40,860 nt of DNA, taken from the NCBI GenBank assembly GCA_020722005.1, contig DYLP01000022.1, forward strand, positions 1-40,860, read 5' to 3'. The stretch is from Melioribacter roseus. Its GTDB lineage: Bacteria > Bacteroidota > Ignavibacteria > Ignavibacteriales > Melioribacteraceae. The position numbers and the translations under genes were made by a program. Positions within the stretch are counted from its first letter, which is position 1. The number at the start of each line of letters is the position of its first letter. Below, in pieces: positions 25,818-34,496 of the stretch. The notes under the pieces were generated by a model. That model was not told the DNA's origin, did not search any database, and saw only the letters and a program-made list of their open reading frames with translations.

Positions 25818-26810
25818 ATGGAAGACGAAATTTACGACGTTTACGAACCAAGCTATACAAAAAAAGAAAAAAATAATTATCTGGTTTATATCGGCTTATT
25901 TGTAATCACTTTTATTACCACTCTTATAGCTGGTATGGAATGGACTACGGGTTCGATGGGACCTTACGAAATGACGGAATTATGGAAAGGTTTGCCGTAT
26001 GCCGTGTCAATACTTTTCATTTTGGCAACTCACGAGTTCGGTCACTATTTTGCTTCTGTTTATCACAGGGTAAAAGCGACACTGCCTTATTTTATTCCGT
26101 TTCCACCTATACCCGGATTTTTCAACTTCGGTACAATGGGCGCTGTAATCAAAACAAAGTCGCCAATTCCAGATAACAAAGCAATGTTTGATATAGGCGT
26201 GGCAGGACCCCTTGCTGGTTTTGTTGCGTGTCTCATTGTGTTAATTTACGGATATACGCATTTGCCGCCGGTTGATTATATTTTATCGATACACCCAGAT
26301 TATTTTTCACCAGATTACGGCAAAGGAGCAGTAAATCTGGAGTTCGGATCGACTCTGCTTTTTAATTTACTTCAAACGGTCTTTACAAAGCCGGGCGACT
26401 TTGTCCCACCGATGAGCGAAATTTATCATTACCCTTATCTGTGTGTCGGATGGTTCGGATTGTTTGTAACGGCAATGAATCTGATCCCTGTAGGACAACT
26501 GGACGGCGGTCATGTCATTTTTTCAATGTTCGGTTCGAAAATTCACGAAGCTGTTGCCAGCATTTCAATGTCCTCGCTGGTTATACTTGGCGTATTAGGA
26601 GTTGTCGATTCGGCGCTTTCGCTTAATCTCCATATTGGATGGTCTGGCTGGCTATTCTGGGCTATGATTCTTTATTTTATAATAAAAGTTAAACATCCAC
26701 CAGTTCCTTATTTTACTAAACTCGGTAAAGGCAGAATGATACTCGGTTATATTGCTATTTTGATTTTTATATTGTCTTTTTCTCCCACTCCGTTTATTAT
26801 TAGTTTTTAA
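25818..26810 (+). CDS. Site-2 protease (M50) family membrane metalloprotease
   Basis: The 330-residue polytopic membrane protein has the zinc motif HEFGH at 72-76 in a membrane helix (with Glu73 as catalytic base) and the third ligand in NLIPVGQLDGGH (LDG at 228-230). About seven hydrophobic segments are seen. It lacks the PDZ domain of RseP, and the order of motifs and FNFGTMGAVIKTK segment resemble the group that includes plant/cyanobacterial EGY-type proteases. Site-2 proteases cut membrane-embedded regulators such as anti-sigma factors or clear signal peptides; no such partner is adjacent. The ATG is one base after the DUF1207-like stop, so they are likely coupled. Confidence 0.9.
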   Translation: MEDEIYDVYEPSYTKKEKNNYLVYIGLFVITFITTLIAGMEWTTGSMGPYEMTELWKGLPYAVSILFILATHEFGHYFASVYHRVKATLPYFIPFPPIPGFFNFGTMGAVIKTKSPIPDNKAMFDIGVAGPLAGFVACLIVLIYGYTHLPPVDYILSIHPDYFSPDYGKGAVNLEFGSTLLFNLLQTVFTKPGDFVPPMSEIYHYPYLCVGWFGLFVTAMNLIPVGQLDGGHVIFSMFGSKIHEAVASISMSSLVILGVLGVVDSALSLNLHIGWSGWLFWAMILYFIIKVKHPPVPYFTKLGKGRMILGYIAILIFILSFSPTPFIISF

Positions 26811-26888
26811 GTCTACTTGACTATTAGAGAGAAGTATTCTATTTTTGGTTCAAAAAAGAGAGAAAAGGTTATAGAAAAACTGTTACTC

Positions 26889-26897
26889 TAAATTTTG
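26889..26897 (+). promoter_or_regulatory. Possible -7 box for the lipoprotein/propeller/PorV-type operon
   Basis: TAAATTTTG is a TAnnTTTG-like box with one extra spacer base, 28 bases before the ATG of the first gene. A ribosome binding site (AAGAGGT, 26910-26916) lies between them. The intergenic stretch of 114 bases separates this operon from the M50 gene. Confidence 0.3.
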
Positions 26898-26924
26898 TAA
26901 ATAGATACTTAAGAGGTAATTTCT

Positions 26925-27767
26925 ATGACCTTTTCTTTTTTTCACATAAAATTGTATCCTCTATTGATAATTCTTGTACTTTCATTATTTACCGCATGTA
27001 AAGATGAAATTCTTACCGGAATAATTGAATCGTCCCGAAATAGTTTGGTCATAAAAAAAATTATAGCACCCGAGTGGTTTGCTTACTCGCCAGGCGATTC
27101 GCTTTACAAATTTCAGGTTGAAATTAACAATTCAGATATAATAAAAGAATTTTGGGTACGATTACGACTGCACGACGGCTCAGAAACATTAATTGAGTAT
27201 TTGCCACTAAAAGACGATGGCAACCTTAAAAGCTCGGGAGACACTATTGCGGGCGACAATGTTTATTCAGGGTTATTGCCAATGAGTAAACAGTTTCCAG
27301 CAGGAAAGTATGTTATTGAAGGATTTGTTTTAGAGAAAAACGAGGCGTCTGTCGATGCAAAAAAGGTTTTTGCCTTCTACCTCGATTATACCAGCGAAAG
27401 CGAAAATTATTCTCCTGAGATTACCGAAGTTATTGTCCCTTCATCAGGAAGCGTAAATCAACGTATCACTTTATCTGTAAAGGTTTCCGATCCGAATGGA
27501 TTGAATGATATTATTGAGGTTTATTACGAATTGTATCGTCCGGACGGAACTCAAGTAAAAAACAGTCAGGGTATTACAAAATTTCCGATGTTCGACGATG
27601 GAAACAGCAATATAAACGGGGATGCAAACGCAGGGGATGGAGTCTATACGGTTTCCCTTACTTTCCCGGATGGGCAACCTTCAGGTAAGTGGCGGTTTGT
27701 ATTTGGAGCGCGCGATAGAGCCGGAGCAATTAGTCAACCTGTTGAATCCTATTTTATTCTTAATTAA
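26925..27767 (+). CDS. Lipoprotein with two Ig-like domains bearing DDGN...AGD motifs
   Basis: The 280-residue product has a lipoprotein signal with lipobox LFTAC (Cys25). Two similar beta-sandwich domains follow. Each ends in the same signature: DDGN...SGD..AGD-x-VY at 97-114 and DDGN...NGD..AGDGVY at 224-241, followed by a strand with a P-x-GKY/W...F pattern. The Asp/Asn-rich loop probably binds calcium. The pattern resembles the Ig-like domains of Bacteroidetes and Chlorobi surface proteins. It opens an operon whose next member, a sorting-domain propeller, starts 14 bases later. A role as outer-membrane anchor or partner for the neighbouring secreted protein is inference. AAGAGGT precedes ATG at a normal distance. 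Confidence 0.75.
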   Translation: MTFSFFHIKLYPLLIILVLSLFTACKDEILTGIIESSRNSLVIKKIIAPEWFAYSPGDSLYKFQVEINNSDIIKEFWVRLRLHDGSETLIEYLPLKDDGNLKSSGDTIAGDNVYSGLLPMSKQFPAGKYVIEGFVLEKNEASVDAKKVFAFYLDYTSESENYSPEITEVIVPSSGSVNQRITLSVKVSDPNGLNDIIEVYYELYRPDGTQVKNSQGITKFPMFDDGNSNINGDANAGDGVYTVSLTFPDGQPSGKWRFVFGARDRAGAISQPVESYFILN

Positions 27768-27781
27768 GCGATGGGTGCAAA

Positions 27782-29365
27782 ATGTTTTTTAATCGAAGAG
27801 GTAATAAATATCGTGTGGTTATAATTATTCTGGCATTCATGAGTGGGATAATAGATGCTCAACAGTTTTCGTATACATATAAACTTGAGAATGTTATATC
27901 ACAATCGCAGGGCAGCAATGAAGTGGAAAAGATATTGATTGTTAACGATACAATCTGGCTTGCCACTTCAAAAGGACTTAGTAAATCGGAAGATTACGGT
28001 AAAACATGGATAAATTACTATCGTCACGAAGCTTTCGGTGAAGAAGGAATATCCGCCATTGCTTATCATAACGGAACAATTTGGGCGGCTACATGGCATC
28101 TGGAAGACGCCGCTGGTTCGTCTGTACCATTTGGAACAGGACTTAGATATTCGCAAGACGGAGGCAAATCGTGGATTACCGTTGAACAACCTGTTGATGA
28201 CCCGGGCGATTCGTCCATTGTGTATGGAATTAATACCTTGCGAGCGCTGCCGATAACTGTGGCACACAATAATTTTGTGTATGATATTGCTTTTACTGGG
28301 GATGTTATCTGGATAGCATCTTTTGCAGGAGGTTTGCGTAAATCCGAAGATATGGGAAAAACCTGGAGCCGAGTCGTCCTTCCACCGGATTATCTCGACT
28401 CAATTAAACCAACAGACCGGCTCAATTTTTCGCTGCAACCAGTGGCAGGTAAATTCGGCAGCGAGTCGTATCTGAATCATCGAATTTTTTCGTTACTTGC
28501 AATCGACGATTCCACTCTATTTGTCGGCACTGCTGGTGGAATAAATAAAACCACAGACGGTGGTGCAAGCTGGAGAAAATTTAACCATACTAACCAGGAC
28601 AATCCAATTAGCGGAAATTTCATTCTGGAATTGTCGCACAATACTGCCGATAATTCCATATGGGCTGCCACCTGGCGTGCCGAAGGCAGTTCGGAATATT
28701 ATGGACTGAGCGTCTCCTTCGACGGGCAAAAGAATTGGGAGACTTATCTCGTAGATCAGAAAATTCTTGGAATCGACTTTAAATATTATGGCAACGGCAA
28801 CTACGACGTATTCGCAGCTACTGAGGACGGACTATTCAGATCGGATTACAGGCTCAATGATTGGATTGCTGCTCCGCAGATCTACGACAGCCATAGCGGA
28901 GTAGGTACGAATTATGTTAACCGCCGTTTCCGCTGTGTAAAAGTTTATCAAAAGAATAATAATACTGATATATGGATCGGTTCTCTCGATGGATTAATCA
29001 GGTTTAACGACGTCAATAACAATTGGGATGGAAACTGGAAGGTTTTTCTTGCCTCAGAAAAACTTGAATCAAATAACTCGTCCTACGCTTTTCCGAATCC
29101 TTTTTCGCCGGATAATGAAATCGTCCGAATCAAATATAACTTGACCGAACCTGCCGAAGTAACAATTCGGATATTTGATTTCGGGATGAATTTAGTTAAA
29201 ACGGTAATTCAGAACGCTCCCAGAAATTTGCAGGGCGATCAATTTGAAGTCTGGAACGGAAAAGATGAATCTGGAAATTTTGTACCAAATGGAGTCTACT
29301 TTTACAGAATTGACAAAGGGAATGACGGCGAGCCTCTCTTTGGTAAAATAATGGTGCTCAGATAA
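27782..29365 (+). CDS. Secreted Asp-box (BNR) propeller protein with T9SS sorting domain
   Basis: The 527-residue product has a signal peptide (1-27, IDAQ). Five Asp-box (S/T-x-D-x-G-x-T/S-W) units appear at about 69-76, 124-131, 188-195, 257-264 and 312-319, of the kind found in sialidases and VPS10-type propellers. This implies a beta-propeller over residues 30-430. No sialidase catalytic Arg triad or RIP motif is evident, so it is probably not a hydrolase. Residues about 437-527 (AFPNPFSP start, KIMVLR end) form a FlgD-like/T9SS sorting domain. It is flanked by a lipoprotein and two PorV/PorQ-type barrels in one operon. A surface-displayed scaffold or binding protein is the likely role. 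Confidence 0.85.
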   Translation: MFFNRRGNKYRVVIIILAFMSGIIDAQQFSYTYKLENVISQSQGSNEVEKILIVNDTIWLATSKGLSKSEDYGKTWINYYRHEAFGEEGISAIAYHNGTIWAATWHLEDAAGSSVPFGTGLRYSQDGGKSWITVEQPVDDPGDSSIVYGINTLRALPITVAHNNFVYDIAFTGDVIWIASFAGGLRKSEDMGKTWSRVVLPPDYLDSIKPTDRLNFSLQPVAGKFGSESYLNHRIFSLLAIDDSTLFVGTAGGINKTTDGGASWRKFNHTNQDNPISGNFILELSHNTADNSIWAATWRAEGSSEYYGLSVSFDGQKNWETYLVDQKILGIDFKYYGNGNYDVFAATEDGLFRSDYRLNDWIAAPQIYDSHSGVGTNYVNRRFRCVKVYQKNNNTDIWIGSLDGLIRFNDVNNNWDGNWKVFLASEKLESNNSSYAFPNPFSPDNEIVRIKYNLTEPAEVTIRIFDFGMNLVKTVIQNAPRNLQGDQFEVWNGKDESGNFVPNGVYFYRIDKGNDGEPLFGKIMVLR

Positions 29366-29381
29366 AAGTTAAGAGAGATAA

Positions 29382-30380
29382 ATGAAAAAAAATAAATTAA
29401 TCTTAATTACAGTACTTTTTATATATACCAGTCTATCGGCTCAATACACGGGACTTAACAGCAAAGCAGGTAGCTTTAGCCGTCTTGGATTTGGTGCAAG
29501 AGGTATGGGCATGGGAAATGCGATGTCTTCTGTAACGATTGGTAATCTAACTGCTTATTATAATCCTGCTGTTTCGGTTTTTCAGGAAAGCAGTTTATTT
29601 CAGGCTTCATACTCATTCCTTTCGTTAGACCGCTCGTTAAATTTTATTGGATTTACTAAAAAATTCGGTTTGGGAAAAATTGTATCACCCGAAGGGAAAG
29701 GAAAATTCAGGTCTTATGCCGGACTTAGTGTCGGACTTATAAATGCAGGCGTTTCAGATATTGATGTGAGGGACGATGCCGGTGAAAGAATTAAGAGTAT
29801 TTCTACATCCGAAAATCAATTCTTTGTCGCCGTCGCTAATAAGTTCTCAGAAAAATTGGCTTTAGGTGTTACGTTCAAATTTTATTACTATAGTTTGTAT
29901 GAAAACATGACGGCAACTTCGGTTGGAATTGATTTAGGAGCTATTTATTCTTTAACAAAAGAAATGAATCTATCGCTTGTTATTTCCGATTTGAACACTT
30001 CATACAAATGGGACTCGTCAAATATATATGGAGAGAGTGGTAGAAATACTACAGATAAATTTCCGCTCATTAAAAAAATAGGATTATCCTATAAACTTGA
30101 CGAACCCAATTTGCTATTTGCAGTTGAATGGCAGGGCAGTAATGCAAATTCGAATATTTTGCGGGGCGGAATTGAATATCAACCTATCGATAATTTATTC
30201 TTGCGGGGAGGACTCGACAGGTTTGAACTTTCCGAAAACGATATTCCTGTGCGTCCTTCGTTAGGTTTTTCATATCTTTACGGCATAAAAAATTTAAATC
30301 TGGGTATCAACTATGCATTTGTAGTTGAACCTTACTCGAATTCAGACCAACACATTATAGGAATTAATATACTTTTTTGA
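29382..30380 (+). CDS. PorV/PorQ-type outer-membrane barrel
   Basis: The 332-residue product has a signal peptide (1-20, LSAQ) and then KAGSFSRLGFGARGMGMGNAMSSV...AYYNPAV, the N-terminal signature of PorV and related UPF0164 barrels, which begins inside the barrel wall of FadL-like proteins. The rest is amphipathic beta-strands, ending in INILF. In T9SS, PorV carries cargo from the SprA translocon to the sortase. Here the gene directly follows a sorting-domain cargo gene (16 bases) and precedes a second family member (one base), which suggests a dedicated shuttle, by inference. Whether it is the housekeeping PorV of this organism cannot be told. Confidence 0.82.
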   Translation: MKKNKLILITVLFIYTSLSAQYTGLNSKAGSFSRLGFGARGMGMGNAMSSVTIGNLTAYYNPAVSVFQESSLFQASYSFLSLDRSLNFIGFTKKFGLGKIVSPEGKGKFRSYAGLSVGLINAGVSDIDVRDDAGERIKSISTSENQFFVAVANKFSEKLALGVTFKFYYYSLYENMTATSVGIDLGAIYSLTKEMNLSLVISDLNTSYKWDSSNIYGESGRNTTDKFPLIKKIGLSYKLDEPNLLFAVEWQGSNANSNILRGGIEYQPIDNLFLRGGLDRFELSENDIPVRPSLGFSYLYGIKNLNLGINYAFVVEPYSNSDQHIIGINILF

Positions 30381-30381
30381 C

Positions 30382-31272
30382 ATGAAAAAAATAATTTTAA
30401 TTTTATTCGTAACATGGGGAATTATCGAAGGGCAATCCTCTCAGTCGACAGGACTATCGATTCTTAAAAACGGTACAGGTTCGAGAATCATAGGTATGGG
30501 AGAACTTGGTGTCGCACAAGTCGATATTTATGATTTTGTCTATAATCCTTCTTTGTTAAGTCTCAACAGTTCCACCGTTTTTTCGTTTACGCACAATACT
30601 AGATTTACTGATATCGGCACTCGCAACTTTTTAGCGAGATTGGAATTGTGGGGCATCCCTCTGGGACTTACATTTGCATCGACTACAATCGATAATATTG
30701 AAATAAGAACCAAGCCGGGCGAGCCGGATGCTACATTCAACGCAAATTATTTTTACGGTGGTATTTCGTTGTCAGGAAAATTTTATGACTCGTTCTTTGC
30801 CGGCGCTACTGTAAAGTTTGTTTATGAAAATCTTTATACAGACGACGCCTCGGGCTTTGCTTACGATTTTGGCTTTTCTTATTCCGGTTTCGCAGATAAT
30901 TTATTGATTGGTCTTTCGGTCAGGAATCTTGGTAAAATGAATAATCTCAGGTACGAAGCCTCCGATTTGCCTTCCGAGATTAGAACTGGCGCTTCGTATA
31001 AATTGATTTTTAACAAAGTTAATCTGCTTATGACTGCGGGCATCCAGAAATATTTTTACGGAGATAGATTACACCTACACAGCGGTTTTGAAATCGATTA
31101 TTCGAGTACACTCTTTCTGAGAGTTGGTTATATGTCCGGATATTATTCAAAAAAAATTACCGCAGGTTTTGGTATAAATTGGAACAATCTTAGTCTCGAC
31201 TACGCATTTCAGCCTTACGAGTACAGTTTGGGTGATTCGCATTCTATTAGTATATCATATTCATTCAAATAA
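30382..31272 (+). CDS. PorV/PorQ-type outer-membrane barrel (PorQ-like)
   Basis: The 296-residue product has a signal peptide (1-18) and then LSILKNGTGSRIIGMGELGVAQVDIYDFVYNPSL, the PorV/PorQ-type start, with strands to the C-terminal SISYSFK. It differs from the preceding gene enough not to be a recent duplication, yet it shares fold and length. It starts one base after the upstream stop, so translation is coupled. The downstream transferase gene begins 17 bases later. PorQ-type proteins belong to the T9SS attachment complex. The distinction from PorV is made only on length and the shorter first strand, so it is tentative. Confidence 0.75.
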   Translation: MKKIILILFVTWGIIEGQSSQSTGLSILKNGTGSRIIGMGELGVAQVDIYDFVYNPSLLSLNSSTVFSFTHNTRFTDIGTRNFLARLELWGIPLGLTFASTTIDNIEIRTKPGEPDATFNANYFYGGISLSGKFYDSFFAGATVKFVYENLYTDDASGFAYDFGFSYSGFADNLLIGLSVRNLGKMNNLRYEASDLPSEIRTGASYKLIFNKVNLLMTAGIQKYFYGDRLHLHSGFEIDYSSTLFLRVGYMSGYYSKKITAGFGINWNNLSLDYAFQPYEYSLGDSHSISISYSFK

Positions 31273-31289
31273 AAAAAACACGGTCGCTT

Positions 31290-32249
31290 ATGGAAATTAT
31301 CCGTTATACGGAAGATTGGAAAGAGGAATGGGACAATTTCGTACTGGAGTCGAATAACGGTACAATGTTCCACATGCAAAAATTCCTGGACTACCATGAA
31401 CCTGGCAAATTCAATTTTGATCATCTTATTTTTTTAGAAAAAGGCAATATTGTTGCTCTGCTCCCGGGTTCGATTATCGGTGGCTTGTTCGAGTCGCCTA
31501 TTGGTGCGAGCTACGGTTCAATTGTAACTAAAGATATTACTTTTGCTAAGGCGATGGAAATTGTAGAAACTTTGATCAACTATGGAAGAAAAAATGGTAT
31601 TAAAGAGTTTATGCTTACCGCTGCTCCTATGATTTATGAAGAATATCCAAATCAAAGCCTCGATTATGCTATGCTATGGCAGGGTTTTTCGTATAAACTT
31701 CATTACATTTCGAGCGCTATTAAACTCGACCCTAACAGGGATATAATCGAAAGATTTTCGCCCACGATCAGAAGGAACATCAGAAAAACTTTTCGCGATT
31801 TCAAATTACGCGTGGAAGTTAACGACAATTACGATGAATTTTATCCTATACTATTGGAAAATAAAGCCCGGCACGGGGTTAAACCGACGCATTCGCTCAG
31901 AGATTTGTATCGGCTAAAAGAATTATTGCCTGATTATTTGAAATTGTTTATGGTCTACGACGGAGATAATCCTATCGGCGGCTCTTTGATGTTTTATCCA
32001 AACAAAAATGTGGCTCTCTGTTTTTACAATATGCTGAAATATGAATTCGCACATTTAAAACCAATACAGAGAGTTATGTATGAAGTGGTTAAAGATGCTA
32101 CCGAAAGAGGATTTAAATATGTCGACATCGGTGTTTCGCAGGACACAAAAGCGGACAATCCGATGACGCCAAGTATGAGCTTGATTGATTTCAAAGAAAA
32201 ATTCGATGCTAAAGCCATTATGCGTAACACTCTCTACATTAAGCTGTAA
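31290..32249 (+). CDS. FemAB/GNAT-like acyl- or aminoacyltransferase
   Basis: The 319-residue cytoplasmic protein has the double GNAT fold of FemAB-type enzymes. The first half contains NNGTMFHMQKFLDYHEPG and LLPGSIIGGLFESP; the second contains RRNIRKTFRDFK, ENKARHGVKPTHSL, GGSLMFYP and GFKYVDIGVSQDTKADN. This is typical of the group often called GNAT or BioF2-like acetyltransferases and of peptidoglycan bridge transferases. The acceptor is likely a sugar nucleotide or surface-glycan intermediate, judging from the next two genes, which are glycosyltransferases only five bases and then an overlap away. That is inference; FemX-like peptide transfer is the alternative. Confidence 0.75.
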   Translation: MEIIRYTEDWKEEWDNFVLESNNGTMFHMQKFLDYHEPGKFNFDHLIFLEKGNIVALLPGSIIGGLFESPIGASYGSIVTKDITFAKAMEIVETLINYGRKNGIKEFMLTAAPMIYEEYPNQSLDYAMLWQGFSYKLHYISSAIKLDPNRDIIERFSPTIRRNIRKTFRDFKLRVEVNDNYDEFYPILLENKARHGVKPTHSLRDLYRLKELLPDYLKLFMVYDGDNPIGGSLMFYPNKNVALCFYNMLKYEFAHLKPIQRVMYEVVKDATERGFKYVDIGVSQDTKADNPMTPSMSLIDFKEKFDAKAIMRNTLYIKL

Positions 32250-32254
32250 ACGAC

Positions 32255-33373
32255 ATGAAAATATGTTTTGCATTTCTGGGCAATTACAAACACGATTCGA
32301 GAATAACAAACCTTGCCAATTCCCTTAAAGATGAAGGTCATCATGTAGAGGTTATTTCTTTTGACTGGTTCGGAATTAAAAATGATATAATCGAAGAAGA
32401 TGCAACCGTATATAAATTACACAGAGGTGAGAATCGACTTCTATTTTATTTCGATTTTGCAATTAAATTATTGAACAAACTTTTTTCAATAAAAGCGAAT
32501 GTCTATTTTGCCGAAGATATTTATACGTTGCCTTTTGTCTATTGGGCTGCACGTTTGAGAAACGCAAGGGTCTATTATAACAGTAGGGAACTCTATCCTT
32601 TCATTGGAGGATTGACAAAACGCCCCCTCCTTCAATGGACGATAAGACAAATTGAAAAATTTTTCATCAAAAGAGTTGACTTTGTGTTGACTACAGGTGA
32701 ACTCGATTCGGAATTCCTTCATAATTATTATGGAATTACCAATACGCTCGTAATCAGAAATATTCCTTTGTATAGAAGACCGGCAAAGAAAATTGACATA
32801 AGAAAACTGTACAACATCCCTGAGGAAAATTTAATTGTGTTATATCAGGGTATGCTGTTAAACGGCAGGGGACTCGGTTATTTTATTAAAGAATTAACAC
32901 ACCTCGAACGGGTTACCTTATTGATTCTGGGCGAAGGAGAAAAGAAAGAATATTTTAAGAAACTTGCCGAAGAATATTCCGTGAGCAATAATATCATTTG
33001 GGGCGGCATTATTGAACAGTCAGAATTGATTAACTATACAGCTGCGGCAGACGCTGGATTATGTTTGATTGAAAACATAAGCATTAGCTATTATCATGCA
33101 TTACCAAATAAGTTGTTCGAATATATTATGGCTGGATTACCGGTCATTTCAAGCAATCTGCCTCAAATGAAAAAAATTGTAACTCAATATCGCGTCGGAG
33201 AAATTGTCGATATTGAGAATGGAGAATCTGTGGCAGATATTATTAATAAATGGCTCAATAATCGGTCGCTCCTCAATGATTACAGAAAAAATTGCCTCAA
33301 GGCAGCCGAAGAATTAAATTGGCAAAAAGAGTACGAACAAGTTCGCGGAAAGCTATTCGGTGAAGAAAAATAA
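32255..33373 (+). CDS. GT4-family glycosyltransferase
   Basis: The 372-residue GT-B enzyme shows the N-terminal CFAFLGNYKHDSRITNLANSL with DEGHHVEVI, a middle strand VLTTGELDSEFL, and the nucleotide-sugar half with LYQGMLLNGRGL, LLILGEGEKK, and AADAGLCLIENIS...PNKLFEYIMAGLPVISS. The latter is the GT4 signature for retaining transferases. It starts five bases after the GNAT-like gene and overlaps the GT9 gene by 14 bases, so all three are translationally coupled. It is likely a step in lipopolysaccharide core or other surface-glycan assembly. Donor sugar unknown. Confidence 0.87.
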   Translation: MKICFAFLGNYKHDSRITNLANSLKDEGHHVEVISFDWFGIKNDIIEEDATVYKLHRGENRLLFYFDFAIKLLNKLFSIKANVYFAEDIYTLPFVYWAARLRNARVYYNSRELYPFIGGLTKRPLLQWTIRQIEKFFIKRVDFVLTTGELDSEFLHNYYGITNTLVIRNIPLYRRPAKKIDIRKLYNIPEENLIVLYQGMLLNGRGLGYFIKELTHLERVTLLILGEGEKKEYFKKLAEEYSVSNNIIWGGIIEQSELINYTAAADAGLCLIENISISYYHALPNKLFEYIMAGLPVISSNLPQMKKIVTQYRVGEIVDIENGESVADIINKWLNNRSLLNDYRKNCLKAAEELNWQKEYEQVRGKLFGEEK

Positions 33374-34373
33374 AAATAAGAGGATTCTTATTGTTCGTCC
33401 CGACAGGATTGGAGATGTTGTATTATCCACACCGTTACCTCGTGAAATAAAAAAATTTTTCCCCGAAAGCTATGTCGCTATTATGGTGCGGGAATATGCA
33501 CAGGACGTTTATTTGAACAACCCATTCGTCGATGATATAATTACTTATGCTCCAGATAATCCTTCCTTAAAAACTGTTAAAGAAATTCGAAAATACCGAT
33601 TTACTCACGCTTTAATGCTTTTGCCCGATGAACGTATCAATTATTTATTGTTTTTTGCGGGAATTTCGTACAGAGTTGGGGTTGGGCATAAATTATATCA
33701 GTTTCTTACGTTTACAAGATATGTCGACAGGAATAAGTATAATCCTCTAAGGCACGAAGCAGATTATTCTCTCGATTTAGCCCGTAAAATCGGCGTTGAG
33801 AGTAATGATTATACGCCGGAAATTTATTTGAGCGAAGAAGAAAAAAAAATATCTGCGCTCCGGCGTAAAGAATTATTGAATCAAAAAAAATTTTTGGTTG
33901 GTATCAACTCGACAAGTGGAGGCTCTGCACCAAATTGGAATACTGAGCAATACCGTAAATTAATTGAATTATTAAAGAGCAATGGTAATATAAGAGTAGT
34001 TGTAACCGATTTGACTCCGCCTGAATCATTATCCGGGATTAATGATGTAGTTTATACAAATATTAATAGCAGTCTTCGTAATTCGATAATCAACTTCAGC
34101 ACGCTCGATTTACTTGTTTCGGCGAGCACAGGTCCGATGCACCTCTGTGCAGCATTAAAAGTAAAAACGTTATCGCTGTTTTGTCCGATGACAGCTTGCT
34201 CGCCTCAACTTTGGGGACCTCTGGGAAATATTCATAAAATTATTTTGCCAGAAGAAAGTTACTGCCAACAACAATGTCCTGGCGACCCGAAGAAATGTGA
34301 CTATAAGAATTCTGAATTTATGACGCCGGAGAGAATTTATAAAGAGATAATGGAAATGCTAAATAAAGAATAA
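33360..34373 (+). CDS. GT9-family heptosyltransferase-like glycosyltransferase
   Basis: The 337-residue product begins at GTG 33360 inside the end of the previous gene. ILIVRPDRIGDVVLSTPLPREIKK is the classic N-terminus of ADP-heptose:LPS heptosyltransferases, and GINSTSGGSAPNWNTEQYRKLI, LLVSASTGPMHLCAALKVKTLSLF and the conserved CxxxC-type end with CPGDPKKC complete the GT9 pattern. By family it adds heptose or a related sugar to LPS core on the cytoplasmic face. It is the last protein gene of a probable operon running from 26925. The signal recognition particle RNA begins 25 bases after the stop. Substrate may not be heptose in this phylum. Confidence 0.9.
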   Translation: MKKNKNKRILIVRPDRIGDVVLSTPLPREIKKFFPESYVAIMVREYAQDVYLNNPFVDDIITYAPDNPSLKTVKEIRKYRFTHALMLLPDERINYLLFFAGISYRVGVGHKLYQFLTFTRYVDRNKYNPLRHEADYSLDLARKIGVESNDYTPEIYLSEEEKKISALRRKELLNQKKFLVGINSTSGGSAPNWNTEQYRKLIELLKSNGNIRVVVTDLTPPESLSGINDVVYTNINSSLRNSIINFSTLDLLVSASTGPMHLCAALKVKTLSLFCPMTACSPQLWGPLGNIHKIILPEESYCQQQCPGDPKKCDYKNSEFMTPERIYKEIMEMLNKE

Positions 34374-34378
34374 TTTTA

Positions 34379-34386
34379 TATATTTG
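34379..34386 (+). promoter_or_regulatory. Probable -7 box for the SRP RNA gene
   Basis: TATATTTG is an exact TAnnTTTG match five bases after the GT9 stop codon and 12 bases before the 5' base of the SRP RNA helix. The spacing fits a start point right at the RNA's 5' end. Confidence 0.55.
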
Positions 34387-34398
34387 TAACCAAATTTA

Positions 34399-34490
34399 GC
34401 CAGACCCTGATTGGCAGGTTAATACCCAATCCCGCCAGGTCCGGAAGGAAGCAACGGTAAGTATCTAACCTGGGTGATCAGCGGCCTGGC
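34399..34490 (+). ncRNA. ffs: Signal recognition particle RNA (4.5S, small bacterial type)
   Basis: The RNA partner of Ffh that targets nascent membrane proteins to FtsY and SecYEG. The conserved domain IV loop is visible (CAGGTCCGGAAGGAAGCA at 34436-34453, with the GGAA tetraloop and the AAGCA asymmetric loop). The ends pair: GCCAG at 34399-34403 with CTGGC at 34486-34490, followed inward by further complementary stretches (CC/GG, TGAT/ATCA). The span of about 92 bases is the compact hairpin form without an Alu domain. A run of six T residues follows directly. The exact 5' end is estimated from base pairing. Confidence 0.96.
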
Positions 34491-34496
34491 TTTTTT
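34486..34496 (+). terminator. T-run ending the SRP RNA
   Basis: The closing strand of the SRP RNA hairpin (CTGGC) runs straight into TTTTTT, so the RNA's own helix acts as an intrinsic terminator. It would also stop transcripts reading in from the upstream glycan operon. Confidence 0.75.

Noticed and set aside
27782-29365. PorZ or an active sialidase as identity of the propeller protein.
   Set aside because: It is shorter than PorZ and shows Asp-boxes but no sialidase catalytic residues or RIP motif.
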